Assembly: GCF_013374995.1 (NCBI RefSeq)
Contig: NZ_CP056030.1
Span: 1,334,501 to 1,398,500 of the forward strand
Source: Pseudomonas eucalypticola
GTDB taxonomy: Bacteria > Pseudomonadota > Gammaproteobacteria > Pseudomonadales > Pseudomonadaceae
DNA length: 64,000 nucleotides
Reading direction: 5' to 3'
Shown in pieces: positions 21,133 to 29,739 of the stretch. A program made the position numbers and the translations under genes. The notes below the pieces were generated by a model, which was not told the origin of the DNA, did no database searches, and saw nothing but the letters and a program-made list of their open reading frames with translations. The stretch's first letter is position 1, and each line of letters starts with the position of its first letter.

Positions 21133-21996
21133 GTGTCGGCGTTACCCTACTACCTCGGTTGCCCCTCATGGAGCGAGCCCGCCTGGCGCGACCACCTGTA
21201 CCCGGCGGATGCCAGGCCCGCGGAATTTCTGCAGCTGTACGGCCAAGTGTTCAATGCCGTGGAAGGCAACACCACCTTCTACGCCCAGCCGGCTGCCAGC
21301 ACCGTGGCGCGCTGGGCCCAGAGCATGCCCGCCCATCTGCGCTTCACGGCCAAATTCCCCCGCGAGATCAGCCACGGTGGCGACCTGCGCGAGCGCCTGC
21401 CGGCAGCCCATGCGTTCATGCAACTGCTGGAGCCCCTGGGCAGCCGTGTCGCACCCTACTGGCTGCAACTGCCTGCCGCCTTCGGGCCCGAGCGCCTGGC
21501 CGAGTTGGTGGCTTTCATCGATGACCTGCACCGCCCGGTTGCCGTGGAGGTGCGCAACCAAGCGTTCTTCGCCCGTGGCGACGAAGAGCGGATGCTCAAC
21601 CGGCTGCTGATGGCCCGCCAGGTAGAGCGCATCTGCCTGGACCCGCGGGCGCTGTTCAGTTGCACCGAGCAGACGGCCGCCGTGCTCGATGCCCAGGCCA
21701 AGAAACCTCGGGTACCGCCGCGCCCGACGGCGTTCAGCCAAAGCCCGCAGGTGCGGTTCATTGGCCATCCGACCCTGGAGGCCAATGACCGGTTTCTGCG
21801 GCAATGGGTGGCGAAGATCGCCGAGTGGATCGAGGAGGGACGTACGCCCTGCATTTTCCTGCATACCTCCGACAACCACCGCGCGCCACTGTTGGCGCGG
21901 CGCTTTCATGAGCAGTTGATGGTGCGTTTGCCGGGATTGCCCGCACTCCCGGAAATACCGCGCGAGCCAGTGGCGGAGCAGTTGGGCCTGCTGTGA
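21133..21996 (+). CDS. DUF72-family protein (YecE-like TIM barrel)
   Basis: The 287-residue protein has the DUF72 pattern: an early GCPSW motif, VFNAVEGNTTFYAQP, FTAKFPREISH, then VAVEVRNQAFF and late YFLHTSDNH-like residues (CIFLHTSDNHRAP). The fold resembles TIM-barrel isomerases, but no activity is established for this family. The GTG start at 21133 follows the upstream stop by 2 bases. It converges with the LEA-like gene on the other strand, 19 bases apart. Confidence 0.88.
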   Translation: MSALPYYLGCPSWSEPAWRDHLYPADARPAEFLQLYGQVFNAVEGNTTFYAQPAASTVARWAQSMPAHLRFTAKFPREISHGGDLRERLPAAHAFMQLLEPLGSRVAPYWLQLPAAFGPERLAELVAFIDDLHRPVAVEVRNQAFFARGDEERMLNRLLMARQVERICLDPRALFSCTEQTAAVLDAQAKKPRVPPRPTAFSQSPQVRFIGHPTLEANDRFLRQWVAKIAEWIEEGRTPCIFLHTSDNHRAPLLARRFHEQLMVRLPGLPALPEIPREPVAEQLGLL

Positions 21997-22015
21997 CTGT
22001 CCTGCCGCGGGGGGC

Positions 22016-22501
22016 TCACTTGTGGATCAACTCGCCCGGCACCACCTCGCCAGTGCGCCGCAGCACTACGTCCCGACCAAACACCAGCCCGGTCTTCAAC
22101 TCGCCTTCCAAGCGGTAAGGTATCGGCCTGTCCGGGTGGCGCAGCAGCTTCACCACGTCGCGCAAATGCTGCCAGAGGTTGGTGCGCACCGGCACATCGA
22201 AGGGTTCGCTGGCGTGGCCGTCCACGCTGAGCCACTGGTCGTATTCGTCATCAGCCAGCAGGATGCCGGCCAGATACACGCGATAGCGCAGCCCGCTCAC
22301 GGTGAGGCTGTCGTCGTTGGGGTTGTCGATTCGGAAATGCAGCACGAATTCCTGCTGCAACAGCTTGGCCTTGACCACCTGCACGCTCAGCAAGTGCACT
22401 TCGGGGTCCTTGCCGTCGTCGCCAAACCAGCTCGCGCAGCCGCCCAGGCCCGCCCCGATGCACAGGCAGACGGTGATCCAGCGCAGTGTCCGTGAGGCCA
22501 T
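22016..22501 (-). CDS. LEA type 2 family lipoprotein
   Basis: The 161-residue protein has a lipoprotein signal (ITVCLCIGAGLGGC) and a Late Embryogenesis Abundant-14 / water-stress domain (VQVVKAKLLQQEFVLHFRIDNPNDDSLTVSGLRYRVYLAG). It is probably an envelope lipoprotein with an immunoglobulin-like beta fold. I chose the internal ATG at 22501 (MASRTLRWIT) because it leads straight into the signal peptide and has GAGGGA upstream. Confidence 0.85.
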   Translation of the reverse strand: MASRTLRWITVCLCIGAGLGGCASWFGDDGKDPEVHLLSVQVVKAKLLQQEFVLHFRIDNPNDDSLTVSGLRYRVYLAGILLADDEYDQWLSVDGHASEPFDVPVRTNLWQHLRDVVKLLRHPDRPIPYRLEGELKTGLVFGRDVVLRRTGEVVPGELIHK

Positions 22502-22626
22502 GGCCAATCCCTCGTGATGCCTTGAGTCTAACAACCCTCGGCCGACTTGTTGGCAAAAACGCGGATAGGCCATACTGAGAGCCATTAATGTCGAAGCGCC
22601 ATTGCTCAAAGGGCAGGAGGCACACT

Positions 22627-23166
22627 ATGGGGCTGTTCGAAATCGTCTTTCGGGGCGAATTGGTAGCGGGGGCGCAACTGGCGCTGGTCAAGGCCAACTT
22701 GGCCAAACTGTTCCAGGCCGATAGCACGCGCATCGATGCGCTGTTTGGCGGGCGGCGTCTGGTGCTCAAGAGCGACCTGGACGCGCAAGCCGCGGAAAAA
22801 TACCGTGCCACCCTGGAGCGCGCGGGCATCGTGGTCACCGTCGAGCCGGTACCGGTGCAGGTCGAGGAAATCGAAATGGCGCCGCCGCCGGATGCGCCCG
22901 GCTTCCAGCGTCGGCCGCCGAACAAGCTGGAGCAGCCTTGGGTGCCGCGCGATTGCTACATGGCCGCGTTCGTGGAAGTGCAGGCCCCGGCCTATGACAT
23001 CGCCGAGGTGGGTGCCGACCTGCAGGCACGGAAACCAGCCGTGCAGGCGCCGAAGGTCAACCTGGCGCAATTCAGCCTGGCGCCCGCAGGCAGCGACATG
23101 GGCCAGGCGCGCGGGCCGGCCAGTCCGCCGGTGCCGGACACCAGCCATCTGAAACTCATGCCGTGA
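22627..23166 (+). CDS. Conserved hypothetical protein with SHOCT-like N-terminal module
   Basis: The 179-residue protein begins [30 protein letters not shown], followed by [31 protein letters not shown]. This small alpha/beta module (residues 1-72) is also found at the N-terminus of various gammaproteobacterial proteins. The C-terminal half is Pro/Ala-rich and looks disordered. AGGAGG lies 7 bases before ATG 22627. Its end overlaps the YchJ-like gene on the other strand by 11 bases. Confidence 0.7.
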   Translation: MGLFEIVFRGELVAGAQLALVKANLAKLFQADSTRIDALFGGRRLVLKSDLDAQAAEKYRATLERAGIVVTVEPVPVQVEEIEMAPPPDAPGFQRRPPNKLEQPWVPRDCYMAAFVEVQAPAYDIAEVGADLQARKPAVQAPKVNLAQFSLAPAGSDMGQARGPASPPVPDTSHLKLMP

Positions 23167-23632
23167 CGTAGCTGGCGCAGCACTTCTTGAATTTCTGCCC
23201 GCTGGCGCACGGGCAGGCGTCATTGCGACCGGCCTTGAGCGGCACCGTCGGGTCGATGAAGTACCAGCGCCCGCCGTTCTGCACGAAGGACGAACGTTCG
23301 CGGTGGCTATGCTCGCCGCTGGCGTCGTGCCAGCGTGCGGTGAAGGTGACGAAGGCGTGCTCCGGCTGGCCACCGAAAACCTCGGCACTCTCAACGGTCA
23401 AGCCCAGCCAGGTACTCTGGGCACTCCAGTCGGCGATGGCCTGGCGGTCCAAGCCAGGCTGTTGCACCGTCAGCGTGGTGGCCACCAAGTAGTCGATCAG
23501 GCCCAGGACGTAAGCGCTGTAGCGCGAACGCATCAACGCCTGGGCATCCGGGGCTGGCAGGCCGGCGTGGTAGTGGCCACAGCAATTGTTCAGCAGGTTG
23601 CCGCTGCCGCAGGGGCAAATACTCGTGCTCAT
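23156..23632 (-). CDS. YchJ-family protein with two SEC-C zinc motifs
   Basis: The 158-residue protein carries a SEC-C motif at the N-terminus ([14 protein letters not shown]) and another at the C-terminus ([13 protein letters not shown]), each with the expected Cys pattern for zinc. Between them is the YchJ NTF2-like domain ([26 protein letters not shown]). The function of YchJ is not known. Translation should begin at ATG 23632 ([10 protein letters not shown]), 4 bases after the upstream DUF6231 gene. Confidence 0.92.
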   Translation of the reverse strand: MSTSICPCGSGNLLNNCCGHYHAGLPAPDAQALMRSRYSAYVLGLIDYLVATTLTVQQPGLDRQAIADWSAQSTWLGLTVESAEVFGGQPEHAFVTFTARWHDASGEHSHRERSSFVQNGGRWYFIDPTVPLKAGRNDACPCASGQKFKKCCASYVTA

Positions 23633-23636
23633 GGGG

Positions 23637-24134
23637 TTACCACCAATACTTCCCAAAGTTTTCCGGGTTGGCCCAAAACCGCGCGTTCAGCCAGTCGGGT
23701 ACTTGCTTGTACTCGCGCAGGTCGTAGGTGAACAGCGTCAGCACTTGGTCGTCACGCTGGAAGCGTTCGCTTGCCTGCAGGGCCAAGGCGTAGAAATCAG
23801 TCTCCTGCCAGCCACTGGCGGTCAGGTCCACCAGCACGGCGATGCGGCTGGCGTTGAGGTTGCGAATGCCCCCCAGCAATTGCAGGGCGGTGCGCTTGGG
23901 CAAGTGCTCCAGGCAATCGACCACCACGGCCAAGTCAAAGCGCTGCCCGGCAAGGTCGGCAGGCAACACACCGGGCACGGCCTGGGCCACGATAGCCTCG
24001 GGGTGGGCCTGCCTGAAGGCGGCCAGGGCCGGGAAGTCAGCGGCACCCACCACCAGCAGGCGGGGTGGGGCATAGCGGTCCAGCAGCGCCGCGAGTGCCT
24101 GTTGCGGCGTGCGCGCCGAAAAGCTGTCAGTCAT
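23637..24134 (-). CDS. DUF6231-family protein, degenerate methyltransferase-like fold
   Basis: The 165-residue protein has a Rossmann-like pattern: LLVVGAADF near residue 27 and [15 protein letters not shown] near 66, as in class I SAM methyltransferases. The glycine-rich SAM loop is poor, so catalysis is doubtful. It is recognisable as a Pseudomonas-specific family and sits 4 bases before the YchJ-like gene in the same operon. Confidence 0.78.
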   Translation of the reverse strand: MTDSFSARTPQQALAALLDRYAPPRLLVVGAADFPALAAFRQAHPEAIVAQAVPGVLPADLAGQRFDLAVVVDCLEHLPKRTALQLLGGIRNLNASRIAVLVDLTASGWQETDFYALALQASERFQRDDQVLTLFTYDLREYKQVPDWLNARFWANPENFGKYWW

Positions 24135-24280
24135 GGAACGTCCTCGATCAGAGCTGCCAAGGATAGGCTGGTTCGGCGTCGCAGCCTAGCCTGCATGGCT
24201 TATTGCTGGCGCATCTGCAAAGTGCCGTCTTTACTCCCATTGCATCGGTTATACGCCGATTCCCTTAGGAGAGAGACCTG

Positions 24281-24982
24281 ATGAGCATAGTGAGTAAGGC
24301 ATTACCCTTGGTACTGCTAACCAGTGTGTTGACTGGTTGCGCAGGGTTGCAGAAAACCGACTGGCCGAAATGCGCGGCGGTGGGTGGTGTTACCGGTGCG
24401 GCGTTGGGCTCTATCCAGAATTCGACCTTCGCCGGGTGGGGTGTACTGGTAGGCGGCGGTGTCGCAGCGGCCTATTGCTGGGTGCATGGCGATGGCGACG
24501 AGGACGGTGATGGCGTGCCGGATAGCCGCGACAAGTGTCCGCACACCCCGCACGGCACGCCGGTCGATGCCACGGGTTGCCCATTCCCGGCGCCAGCGCC
24601 GCCACCGGTGGCTGAACCTGCGCCGTTGCCCAAACAGGAAGTCATCGTCATCCGCGACGTGCACTTCGAGTTCGACTCGGCCAGGTTGACCGGGCCTGAC
24701 AAAGGTGAACTCGACAAGGTCGCCACCAAGCTTCGGACCGAAGCGCCTTCCACCCAGTTGACCGTCACCGGCCACACCGACAGCGTCGGCAAACCGGCCT
24801 ACAACCAGAAACTGTCGCAGCGCCGTGCTCACTCGGTGGTCGATTACCTGGTTAGCGTCGGCATTCCACGGGCCAGCTTCGTCTCGGTCAGTGGCGCCGG
24901 GGAAACCCAGCCGGTGGCTGACAACAAGACCGCTGACGGCCGCGCCCAGAACCGCCGCGTGGAGATCCGCCTGGACCGCTGA
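24281..24982 (+). CDS. OmpA-family lipoprotein, tandem paralogue 1
   Basis: The 233-residue protein has a lipobox (LTSVLTGC, Cys near 20), a glycine-rich hydrophobic segment (VGGVTGAALGSI...GVLVGGGVAAAYC), a calcium-type thrombospondin-3-like acidic repeat (GDGDEDGDGVPDSRDKCPHTP, near 70-90), a Pro-rich linker and a C-terminal OmpA domain (VHFEFDSARL; GHTDSVGKPAYNQKLSQRRA; NRRVEIRL). AGGAG lies ~10 bases before the ATG. It shares its whole architecture with the next gene, so the pair arose by duplication. Confidence 0.92.
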   Translation: MSIVSKALPLVLLTSVLTGCAGLQKTDWPKCAAVGGVTGAALGSIQNSTFAGWGVLVGGGVAAAYCWVHGDGDEDGDGVPDSRDKCPHTPHGTPVDATGCPFPAPAPPPVAEPAPLPKQEVIVIRDVHFEFDSARLTGPDKGELDKVATKLRTEAPSTQLTVTGHTDSVGKPAYNQKLSQRRAHSVVDYLVSVGIPRASFVSVSGAGETQPVADNKTADGRAQNRRVEIRLDR

Positions 24983-25072
24983 AAACGGTCGGGTAAGCGG
25001 CTTGTGAACTCTCACGGGCCGGTCTTTACTCCTGTGTGACCGGCAAGGGCCGGTGACACAGGAGCATTTCAT

Positions 25073-25798
25073 ATGAGATCAATCTGGCGGGCGGCACTCC
25101 CCGTTCTTCTGGTCAGCAGTGTTCTTTCCGGTTGCGCCACTACCAGTGATGGCAGTGCCCCGCTCAATCAGAGGAACTGGCCTATCTGCAGCGTCATCGG
25201 TGGTGTGGCAGGGGGCGGCCTCGGTGCCCTCAAGAGTTCGTCCTGGGCCGGTGGCCTGGGGGTTCTCGGTGCTATCACCGGCGGCCTGATCTGTTTTGCC
25301 CAGGACGGCGACGAGGACGGCGATGGCGTGTTCGACCGTCGCGATCATTGCCCGGGCACCCCACCCAATACCCCGGTCGACCACATGGGCTGCCCGTTGC
25401 CCCAGTACCCGGCGACGGCCAAGGCGCCCGAGCCGCCACCACCACCTGAAGAGGTGATTACCCTGAGCGACGCTGGCAACGTGCTCTTCGCCTTCGATTC
25501 GTCGGCGCTCACGGCCGAAGCCCGGAGCCAGCTCACGGCGCTGCTGGGCAAGCTCAAGGCGGCTGATGTGGTCAGTATCAAGGTGGTGGGCAACACCGAC
25601 AGCAAGGGCAGCGACGCCTATAACCAGAAACTGTCGGAGCGACGCGCCGACAGTGTCGCGCAGTTCCTGATCAGCCAGGGCATACCGGCTGGCAAGGTGA
25701 CTAGCGAGGGGGATGGTGAGCGCAAGCCGGTAGCGGATAACAGCACTGATGAGGGCCGCGCACAGAACCGCAGGGTGGAACTGCATATCAACCGCTGA
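25073..25798 (+). CDS. OmpA-family lipoprotein, tandem paralogue 2
   Basis: The 241-residue protein repeats the layout of its neighbour: lipobox (SSVLSGC), glycine-rich segment (GGVAGGGLGAL), acidic DGDEDGDGVFDRRDHCPGTP repeat, Pro-rich linker, and OmpA domain (VLFAFDSSAL; GNTDSKGSDAYNQKLSERRA; NRRVELHI). In the peptidoglycan-binding motif the first residue differs (GNTD here, GHTD in paralogue 1). The 90-base gap after paralogue 1 contains no clear terminator, so one transcript may carry both. Confidence 0.92.
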   Translation: MRSIWRAALPVLLVSSVLSGCATTSDGSAPLNQRNWPICSVIGGVAGGGLGALKSSSWAGGLGVLGAITGGLICFAQDGDEDGDGVFDRRDHCPGTPPNTPVDHMGCPLPQYPATAKAPEPPPPPEEVITLSDAGNVLFAFDSSALTAEARSQLTALLGKLKAADVVSIKVVGNTDSKGSDAYNQKLSERRADSVAQFLISQGIPAGKVTSEGDGERKPVADNSTDEGRAQNRRVELHINR

Positions 25799-25817
25799 CC
25801 CGGCGACAAGCGATTGG

Positions 25818-25862
25818 CTGCAAGCTGCAAGCTGAGGGTTGCCTTTAGCTTGCAGCTTGCGG
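25818..25862. repeat. Extragenic palindrome of CTGCAAG type
   Basis: A 16-bp stem (25818-25833 with 25847-25862, one mismatch) built of repeated GCTGCAAG units sits 20 bases after the second OmpA gene. A related sequence occurs at 62213-62260. It may act as a terminator; such short palindromes recur in Pseudomonas intergenic regions. Confidence 0.75.
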
Positions 25863-25913
25863 CTCCCCCCGTTACTGTGCTGGCAAACAACAATCATTCC
25901 AGGGGGGGCGGAC

Positions 25914-26192
25914 ATGGCATGGCTCTGGGGCCTGGGCAAAGGGCTGACGGTGCTGTTCTGGTGGGTGGTGCTGCTCAACCTGTTCACACCCGCGACCTAC
26001 CCGTTCAACCTGCTGATCAACATCACCGGCGCCGCCTTGATGCTGTTGCATCTTCTGGAGGTGTTTCTGTTCCGCGCCAGCTTGCGTGGCCGCAGCCATC
26101 CCTGGTTTGACCGCTTGCAGATCCTGCTGGTGGGTATTTTTCATGTGCGTTCAATCCCGACCCGGTCGGTGCAGGAGAGCAACAATGCGTAG
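25914..26192 (+). CDS. DUF1145 family small membrane protein
   Basis: The 92-residue protein has two or three hydrophobic helices (VLFWWVVLLNLF, LLINITGAALMLLHLLEVFLF and IQILLVGIFH-like C-terminal stretch), as in the DUF1145 family. ATG 25914 follows a G-rich ribosome site. The 3' end overlaps the next start by 8 bases, so translation is coupled to the collagen-like gene. Function unknown. Confidence 0.85.
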   Translation: MAWLWGLGKGLTVLFWWVVLLNLFTPATYPFNLLINITGAALMLLHLLEVFLFRASLRGRSHPWFDRLQILLVGIFHVRSIPTRSVQESNNA

Positions 26193-26943
26193 GCTGTGTC
26201 TGGTAGCGGCGCTGTTCACGCCTTTGGCGATGGCCGATAGCCTGAGTGTGGAACCCCATTCGTTGATGCGCCTGCCAGGCAAGGACGGGGTCCTGACCCT
26301 CGACCGCCTGGTGGTCGAGGATTACGCCACCCTGTTGGTGCCGGACAACCTGGTGGAACTGAAAGTGGGCCAATTGCAACTGGGCCACGAGGCGCGTATC
26401 GCCATCGTGCCCGGGGCCCAGGCGTTGCGCATCGAAGCGCGCCAAGCGGTATTGGGGGAGGGCAGCCAGATCCTGGCACGGGGTGCGCCAGGTACCTACG
26501 AGAAAGAAGCCCTGCCGGGCCGCGACCTGCAGTTGCAGCTGCAGTCGGTGCAAGGCGCGCCGCTGTCGGTGGACGCCCGTGGGGGCGCGGGTGCGCCAGG
26601 CTATTTCGGCCTCGACGGCGGTAGTGGTACCGAGCCGGGCTGCCTGTGGGGGCAGGCCGGTCGAGGCGCCAATGGCTTGAACGGCGGCAACGGTCACGAT
26701 GGCGCCGCGGGGGCCCAGGTGCGCCTGCAACTACCCCGTGACTACCCGGCCGACGCCATCAAGGTACAGGTCGACGGCGGGGCTGGTGGACAGCCCGGCG
26801 CCCCCGGCAAGCCTGGCCCGGGCGGCAAATCCAAGGGCTGCTTCGTCTACGACACCGCTGGCGGCAAGGCTGGCCGTGCTGGCCAGCCGGGCGAACCTGG
26901 CGTGGCCGGGCATGCGGGCGCGGTCAGCGTACAGCGCCTCTGA
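26185..26943 (+). CDS. Secreted protein with collagen-like Gly-X-Y C-terminal region
   Basis: The 252-residue protein has a Sec signal peptide (MRRLCLVAALFTPLAMA), then a ~110-residue beta-rich region (VLTLDRLVVEDYATLLVPDNL...) and a glycine-rich tail from about residue 125, with short Gly-X-Y runs (GGQPGAPGKPGPGGKSKG and GRAGQPGEPGVAGHAG). Two Cys (near 152 and 218) could form a disulfide. GGAG lies 7 bases before ATG 26185. The tail is too short and broken for a stable long triple helix. Role unknown; likely periplasmic or secreted. Confidence 0.8.
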   Translation: MRRLCLVAALFTPLAMADSLSVEPHSLMRLPGKDGVLTLDRLVVEDYATLLVPDNLVELKVGQLQLGHEARIAIVPGAQALRIEARQAVLGEGSQILARGAPGTYEKEALPGRDLQLQLQSVQGAPLSVDARGGAGAPGYFGLDGGSGTEPGCLWGQAGRGANGLNGGNGHDGAAGAQVRLQLPRDYPADAIKVQVDGGAGGQPGAPGKPGPGGKSKGCFVYDTAGGKAGRAGQPGEPGVAGHAGAVSVQRL

Positions 26944-26949
26944 CGACGG

Positions 26950-27414
26950 TCAGAACGGTGGCCGCGCCGCGGCCACCGCTACTACCACGAAACCGATGAT
27001 CAGGTTGATGCCCACCAGCCGGCGAATCTGCGCCAGGCTGGCAGCACCTGCCTGCCAGTCTTCGGCCTGCACCGCCTGGTTGAAGGTGGGCAGTTGCAGT
27101 GTGGTGATGCGAATGAACAGCGCCACCATCACCAGGTACAGGCCCATCATCACCTGTACGTAACGCGGCGCGGTCTCGAAGCCGCTGAAGCTGATCTGGA
27201 TCATGCCGATGCCACTTATCGGAAGAATCAGCACGGCCAGCCAGACCCAGAGAAAAAAGCGTCGGAAAACTTCCGCCCACAGCTTCAGCCGTGCCGGCCC
27301 TTCCAAGGCTGTAACCACCGCCGGGCGCAGCACCAGCCAGGCGAAGAACATGCCGCCGACCCAGATCAGCGCTGCCCAGACATGCAAGGTGTAGAGGGGG
27401 GCAAAGGCTGCCAT
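26950..27414 (-). CDS. CopD-like integral membrane protein
   Basis: The 154-residue protein has four membrane helices (LYTLHVWAALIWVGGMFFAWLVL; FFLWVWLAVLILPISGIGMI; VMMGLYLVMVALFI; LVGINLIIGFVVVAVA) and the early His-Val-Trp with a later His-free pattern of the CopD/DUF2269-like family. CopD proteins take part in copper handling, but a general role is unproven here. It converges with the collagen-like gene (6 bases apart) and diverges from dinG. Confidence 0.8.
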   Translation of the reverse strand: MAAFAPLYTLHVWAALIWVGGMFFAWLVLRPAVVTALEGPARLKLWAEVFRRFFLWVWLAVLILPISGIGMIQISFSGFETAPRYVQVMMGLYLVMVALFIRITTLQLPTFNQAVQAEDWQAGAASLAQIRRLVGINLIIGFVVVAVAAARPPF

Positions 27415-27475
27415 GTGGATCTCCGTTCAGCGCGCGAGGGTTTAGCGGGGTATGATAGCGGCCCAAATCGAAACA

Positions 27476-27491
27476 CTGAAAATTTATCCAG
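27476..27491. promoter_or_regulatory. Putative LexA (SOS) operator upstream of dinG
   Basis: CTG-N10-CAG with an AT-rich centre (AAAATTTATC) lies 20 bases before the dinG ATG and ~20 bases after a TATGAT hexamer (27451-27456). The core matches the LexA consensus CTGTATATATATACAG at both conserved triplets. dinG is an SOS gene in E. coli, which raises the odds. Confidence 0.55.
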
Positions 27492-27510
27492 GCGTCCATG
27501 CCCCAGAACC

Positions 27511-29655
27511 ATGATCAGTAACGAACTCAAATCCCAGATCCAGGGCGCCTATTCGCGTTTCCTCGAAGCCAAGAGCCTCAAGCCGCGCTATGGCCAGCGC
27601 CTGATGATCGCCGAGGTCGCCAAGGTGCTGGGCGACATCGACTGCGACGACGAAGGCCGGCGCTCGGGCGACTGCGCGGTGGTCGCGGTGGAGGCGGGCA
27701 CCGGTACCGGCAAGACCGTGGCCTACAGCCTGGCGTCGATCCCGGCTGCCAAGGCCGCAGGCAAGCGCCTGGTGATCGCCACGGCCACGGTCGCGCTGCA
27801 GGAGCAGATCGTCTACAAGGACCTGCCCGACCTGATGAAGAACAGCGGGTTGAGTTTCACCTTCTCGCTGGCCAAGGGGCGTGGACGCTACCTGTGCCTG
27901 TCCAAGCTCGACGTGCTGCTGCAGGAAGGCCACGCCCAGACGGCCACGGCGCAACTGTTCGAAGAGGAAGGGTTTCGCATCGAGGTTGATGAAGCCAGCC
28001 AGAAACTGTTCACCAGCATGATCGAGAAACTGGCCGGCAACAAATGGGACGGTGACCGCGACAGCTGGGCCACCGCCCTGGAGGACAAGGACTGGGCGCG
28101 GGTGACCACCGACCACAGCCAGTGCACCAACCGCCATTGCCCCAACTTCCAGCAGTGCGCCTTCTACAAGGCCCGCGAAGGCATGGGCAAGGTGGATGTG
28201 ATCGTTACCAACCACGACATGGTGCTGGCCGACCTGGCCCTGGGCGGCGGCGCCGTGCTGCCTGACCCTCGCGATACCATCTACGTGTTCGACGAAGGCC
28301 ACCACCTGCCGGACAAGGCCATCGGCCATTTCGCCCACTACACCCGCTTGCGCTCCACCGCCGACTGGCTGGAAAGCACGGCCAAGAACCTGACCAAGTT
28401 GCTGGCCCAGCACCCGTTGCCCGGCGACCTGGGCAAGCTGATCGAGCAGGTGCCGGAGCTGGCGCGCGAGATCAAGACCCACCAGCAGTTCATGTTCAGC
28501 GCCTGCGAACAGCTGGCTGACTTCCGTGCAGGTGAAGACATGGAAGGCCGCGAGCGGCCGCGCCATCGCTTCGAAGGCGGCGTGGTGCCTGAGCATATTC
28601 GCGAAATCGGCATCGAGCTGAAGAAGGGCTTCGCCCGCCTCAACGACCTGTTCACCCGCCTCGCCGAATTGCTCAAGGAAGGCATGGACGGTGAGAAGAA
28701 CATCGGCATCGCCAGCCACCAGGCCGAGGAGTGGTACCCACTGTTCGGCAGCCTGCTGTCCCGCGCCCAGGGCAACTGGGAACTGTGGACCGCTTTCACC
28801 GCCGAAGACCCGGAAGAAAGCCCGCCCATGGCGCGCTGGCTGACCCTGGCCGAAAGCGGCGCGATGTTCGATATCGAAGTCAACGCCAGCCCTATCCTGG
28901 CGGCCGAGATGCTGCGCCGTACCTTGTGGAACGTCGCCCACGGCGCCCTGGTGACGTCGGCCACGCTGACCGCGCTGGGCAAGTTCGACCGCTTCCGCAT
29001 GCGTGCCGGCCTGCCCAAGGCCGCGGTCACCGCCGTGGTGCCGAGCCCCTTCCACCACGCCGACGCCGGCGTGCTGCGGGTGCCGGACCTGCGCGCCGAC
29101 CCCCGTGACGCGGCGGCCCACACCGCGGCGATCATTCGCGACCTGCCGGGTCTGGTGGAGGGCTCGCGAGGGACCCTGGTGCTGTTCTCCTCCCGCCGGC
29201 AGATGCAGGACGTGTTCGACGGCCTGGACCGCGACTGGCGGCGCCAGGTGTTCATCCAGGGCAACCTGTCCAAGCAGGAGACCCTGAACAAGCACAAGGC
29301 CCGTGTCGATGGCGGCGAGTCCAGCGTGCTGTTCGGCCTGGCCAGCTTCGCCGAAGGCGTGGATTTGCCCGGTGCCTATTGCGAGCACGTGGTCATCGCC
29401 AAGATCCCCTTCGCCGTACCGGATGACCCGGTGGAAGCAGCGTTGGCCGAGTGGATCGAGGCGCGCGGCGGCAACCCGTTCATGGAAATCGCCGTGCCCG
29501 ATGCGTCGCTCAAGCTGATCCAGGCCTGTGGCCGGCTGCTGCGTACCGAGCAGGACCGCGGCACCATCACCCTGCTGGACCGCCGCCTGGTGACCCAGCG
29601 CTACGGCAAGGCGATCCTCAATGCCCTGCCGCCTTTTCGCCGCGAAATTTCCTGA
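27511..29655 (+). CDS. dinG: DinG-type ATP-dependent DNA helicase (XPD-like, Fe-S)
   Basis: The 714-residue superfamily 2 helicase has Walker A (EAGTGTGKTVAY near 70), four candidate Fe-S Cys (C129 in GRYLCLSK; C205, C210 and C216 in CTNRHCPNFQQC), a DEGH Walker B box near 260 and C-terminal helicase motifs (FSSRRQMQ, FGLASFAEGVDLPG, QACGRLLRTEQDRG). DinG unwinds D-loops, R-loops and forked DNA during repair. ATG 27511 is the first start that gives the conserved N-terminus (MISNELKSQIQGAYSRF); the open frame upstream covers the promoter region. Confidence 0.95.
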   Translation: MISNELKSQIQGAYSRFLEAKSLKPRYGQRLMIAEVAKVLGDIDCDDEGRRSGDCAVVAVEAGTGTGKTVAYSLASIPAAKAAGKRLVIATATVALQEQIVYKDLPDLMKNSGLSFTFSLAKGRGRYLCLSKLDVLLQEGHAQTATAQLFEEEGFRIEVDEASQKLFTSMIEKLAGNKWDGDRDSWATALEDKDWARVTTDHSQCTNRHCPNFQQCAFYKAREGMGKVDVIVTNHDMVLADLALGGGAVLPDPRDTIYVFDEGHHLPDKAIGHFAHYTRLRSTADWLESTAKNLTKLLAQHPLPGDLGKLIEQVPELAREIKTHQQFMFSACEQLADFRAGEDMEGRERPRHRFEGGVVPEHIREIGIELKKGFARLNDLFTRLAELLKEGMDGEKNIGIASHQAEEWYPLFGSLLSRAQGNWELWTAFTAEDPEESPPMARWLTLAESGAMFDIEVNASPILAAEMLRRTLWNVAHGALVTSATLTALGKFDRFRMRAGLPKAAVTAVVPSPFHHADAGVLRVPDLRADPRDAAAHTAAIIRDLPGLVEGSRGTLVLFSSRRQMQDVFDGLDRDWRRQVFIQGNLSKQETLNKHKARVDGGESSVLFGLASFAEGVDLPGAYCEHVVIAKIPFAVPDDPVEAALAEWIEARGGNPFMEIAVPDASLKLIQACGRLLRTEQDRGTITLLDRRLVTQRYGKAILNALPPFRREIS

Positions 29656-29739
29656 AGCGGGCAGGGCTACAATGCCCTGTTACGCTGTCTATTGACCTGA
29701 CCGAGGCCGACAACGGCCATCAAGGAGAGCTGGAATCCC

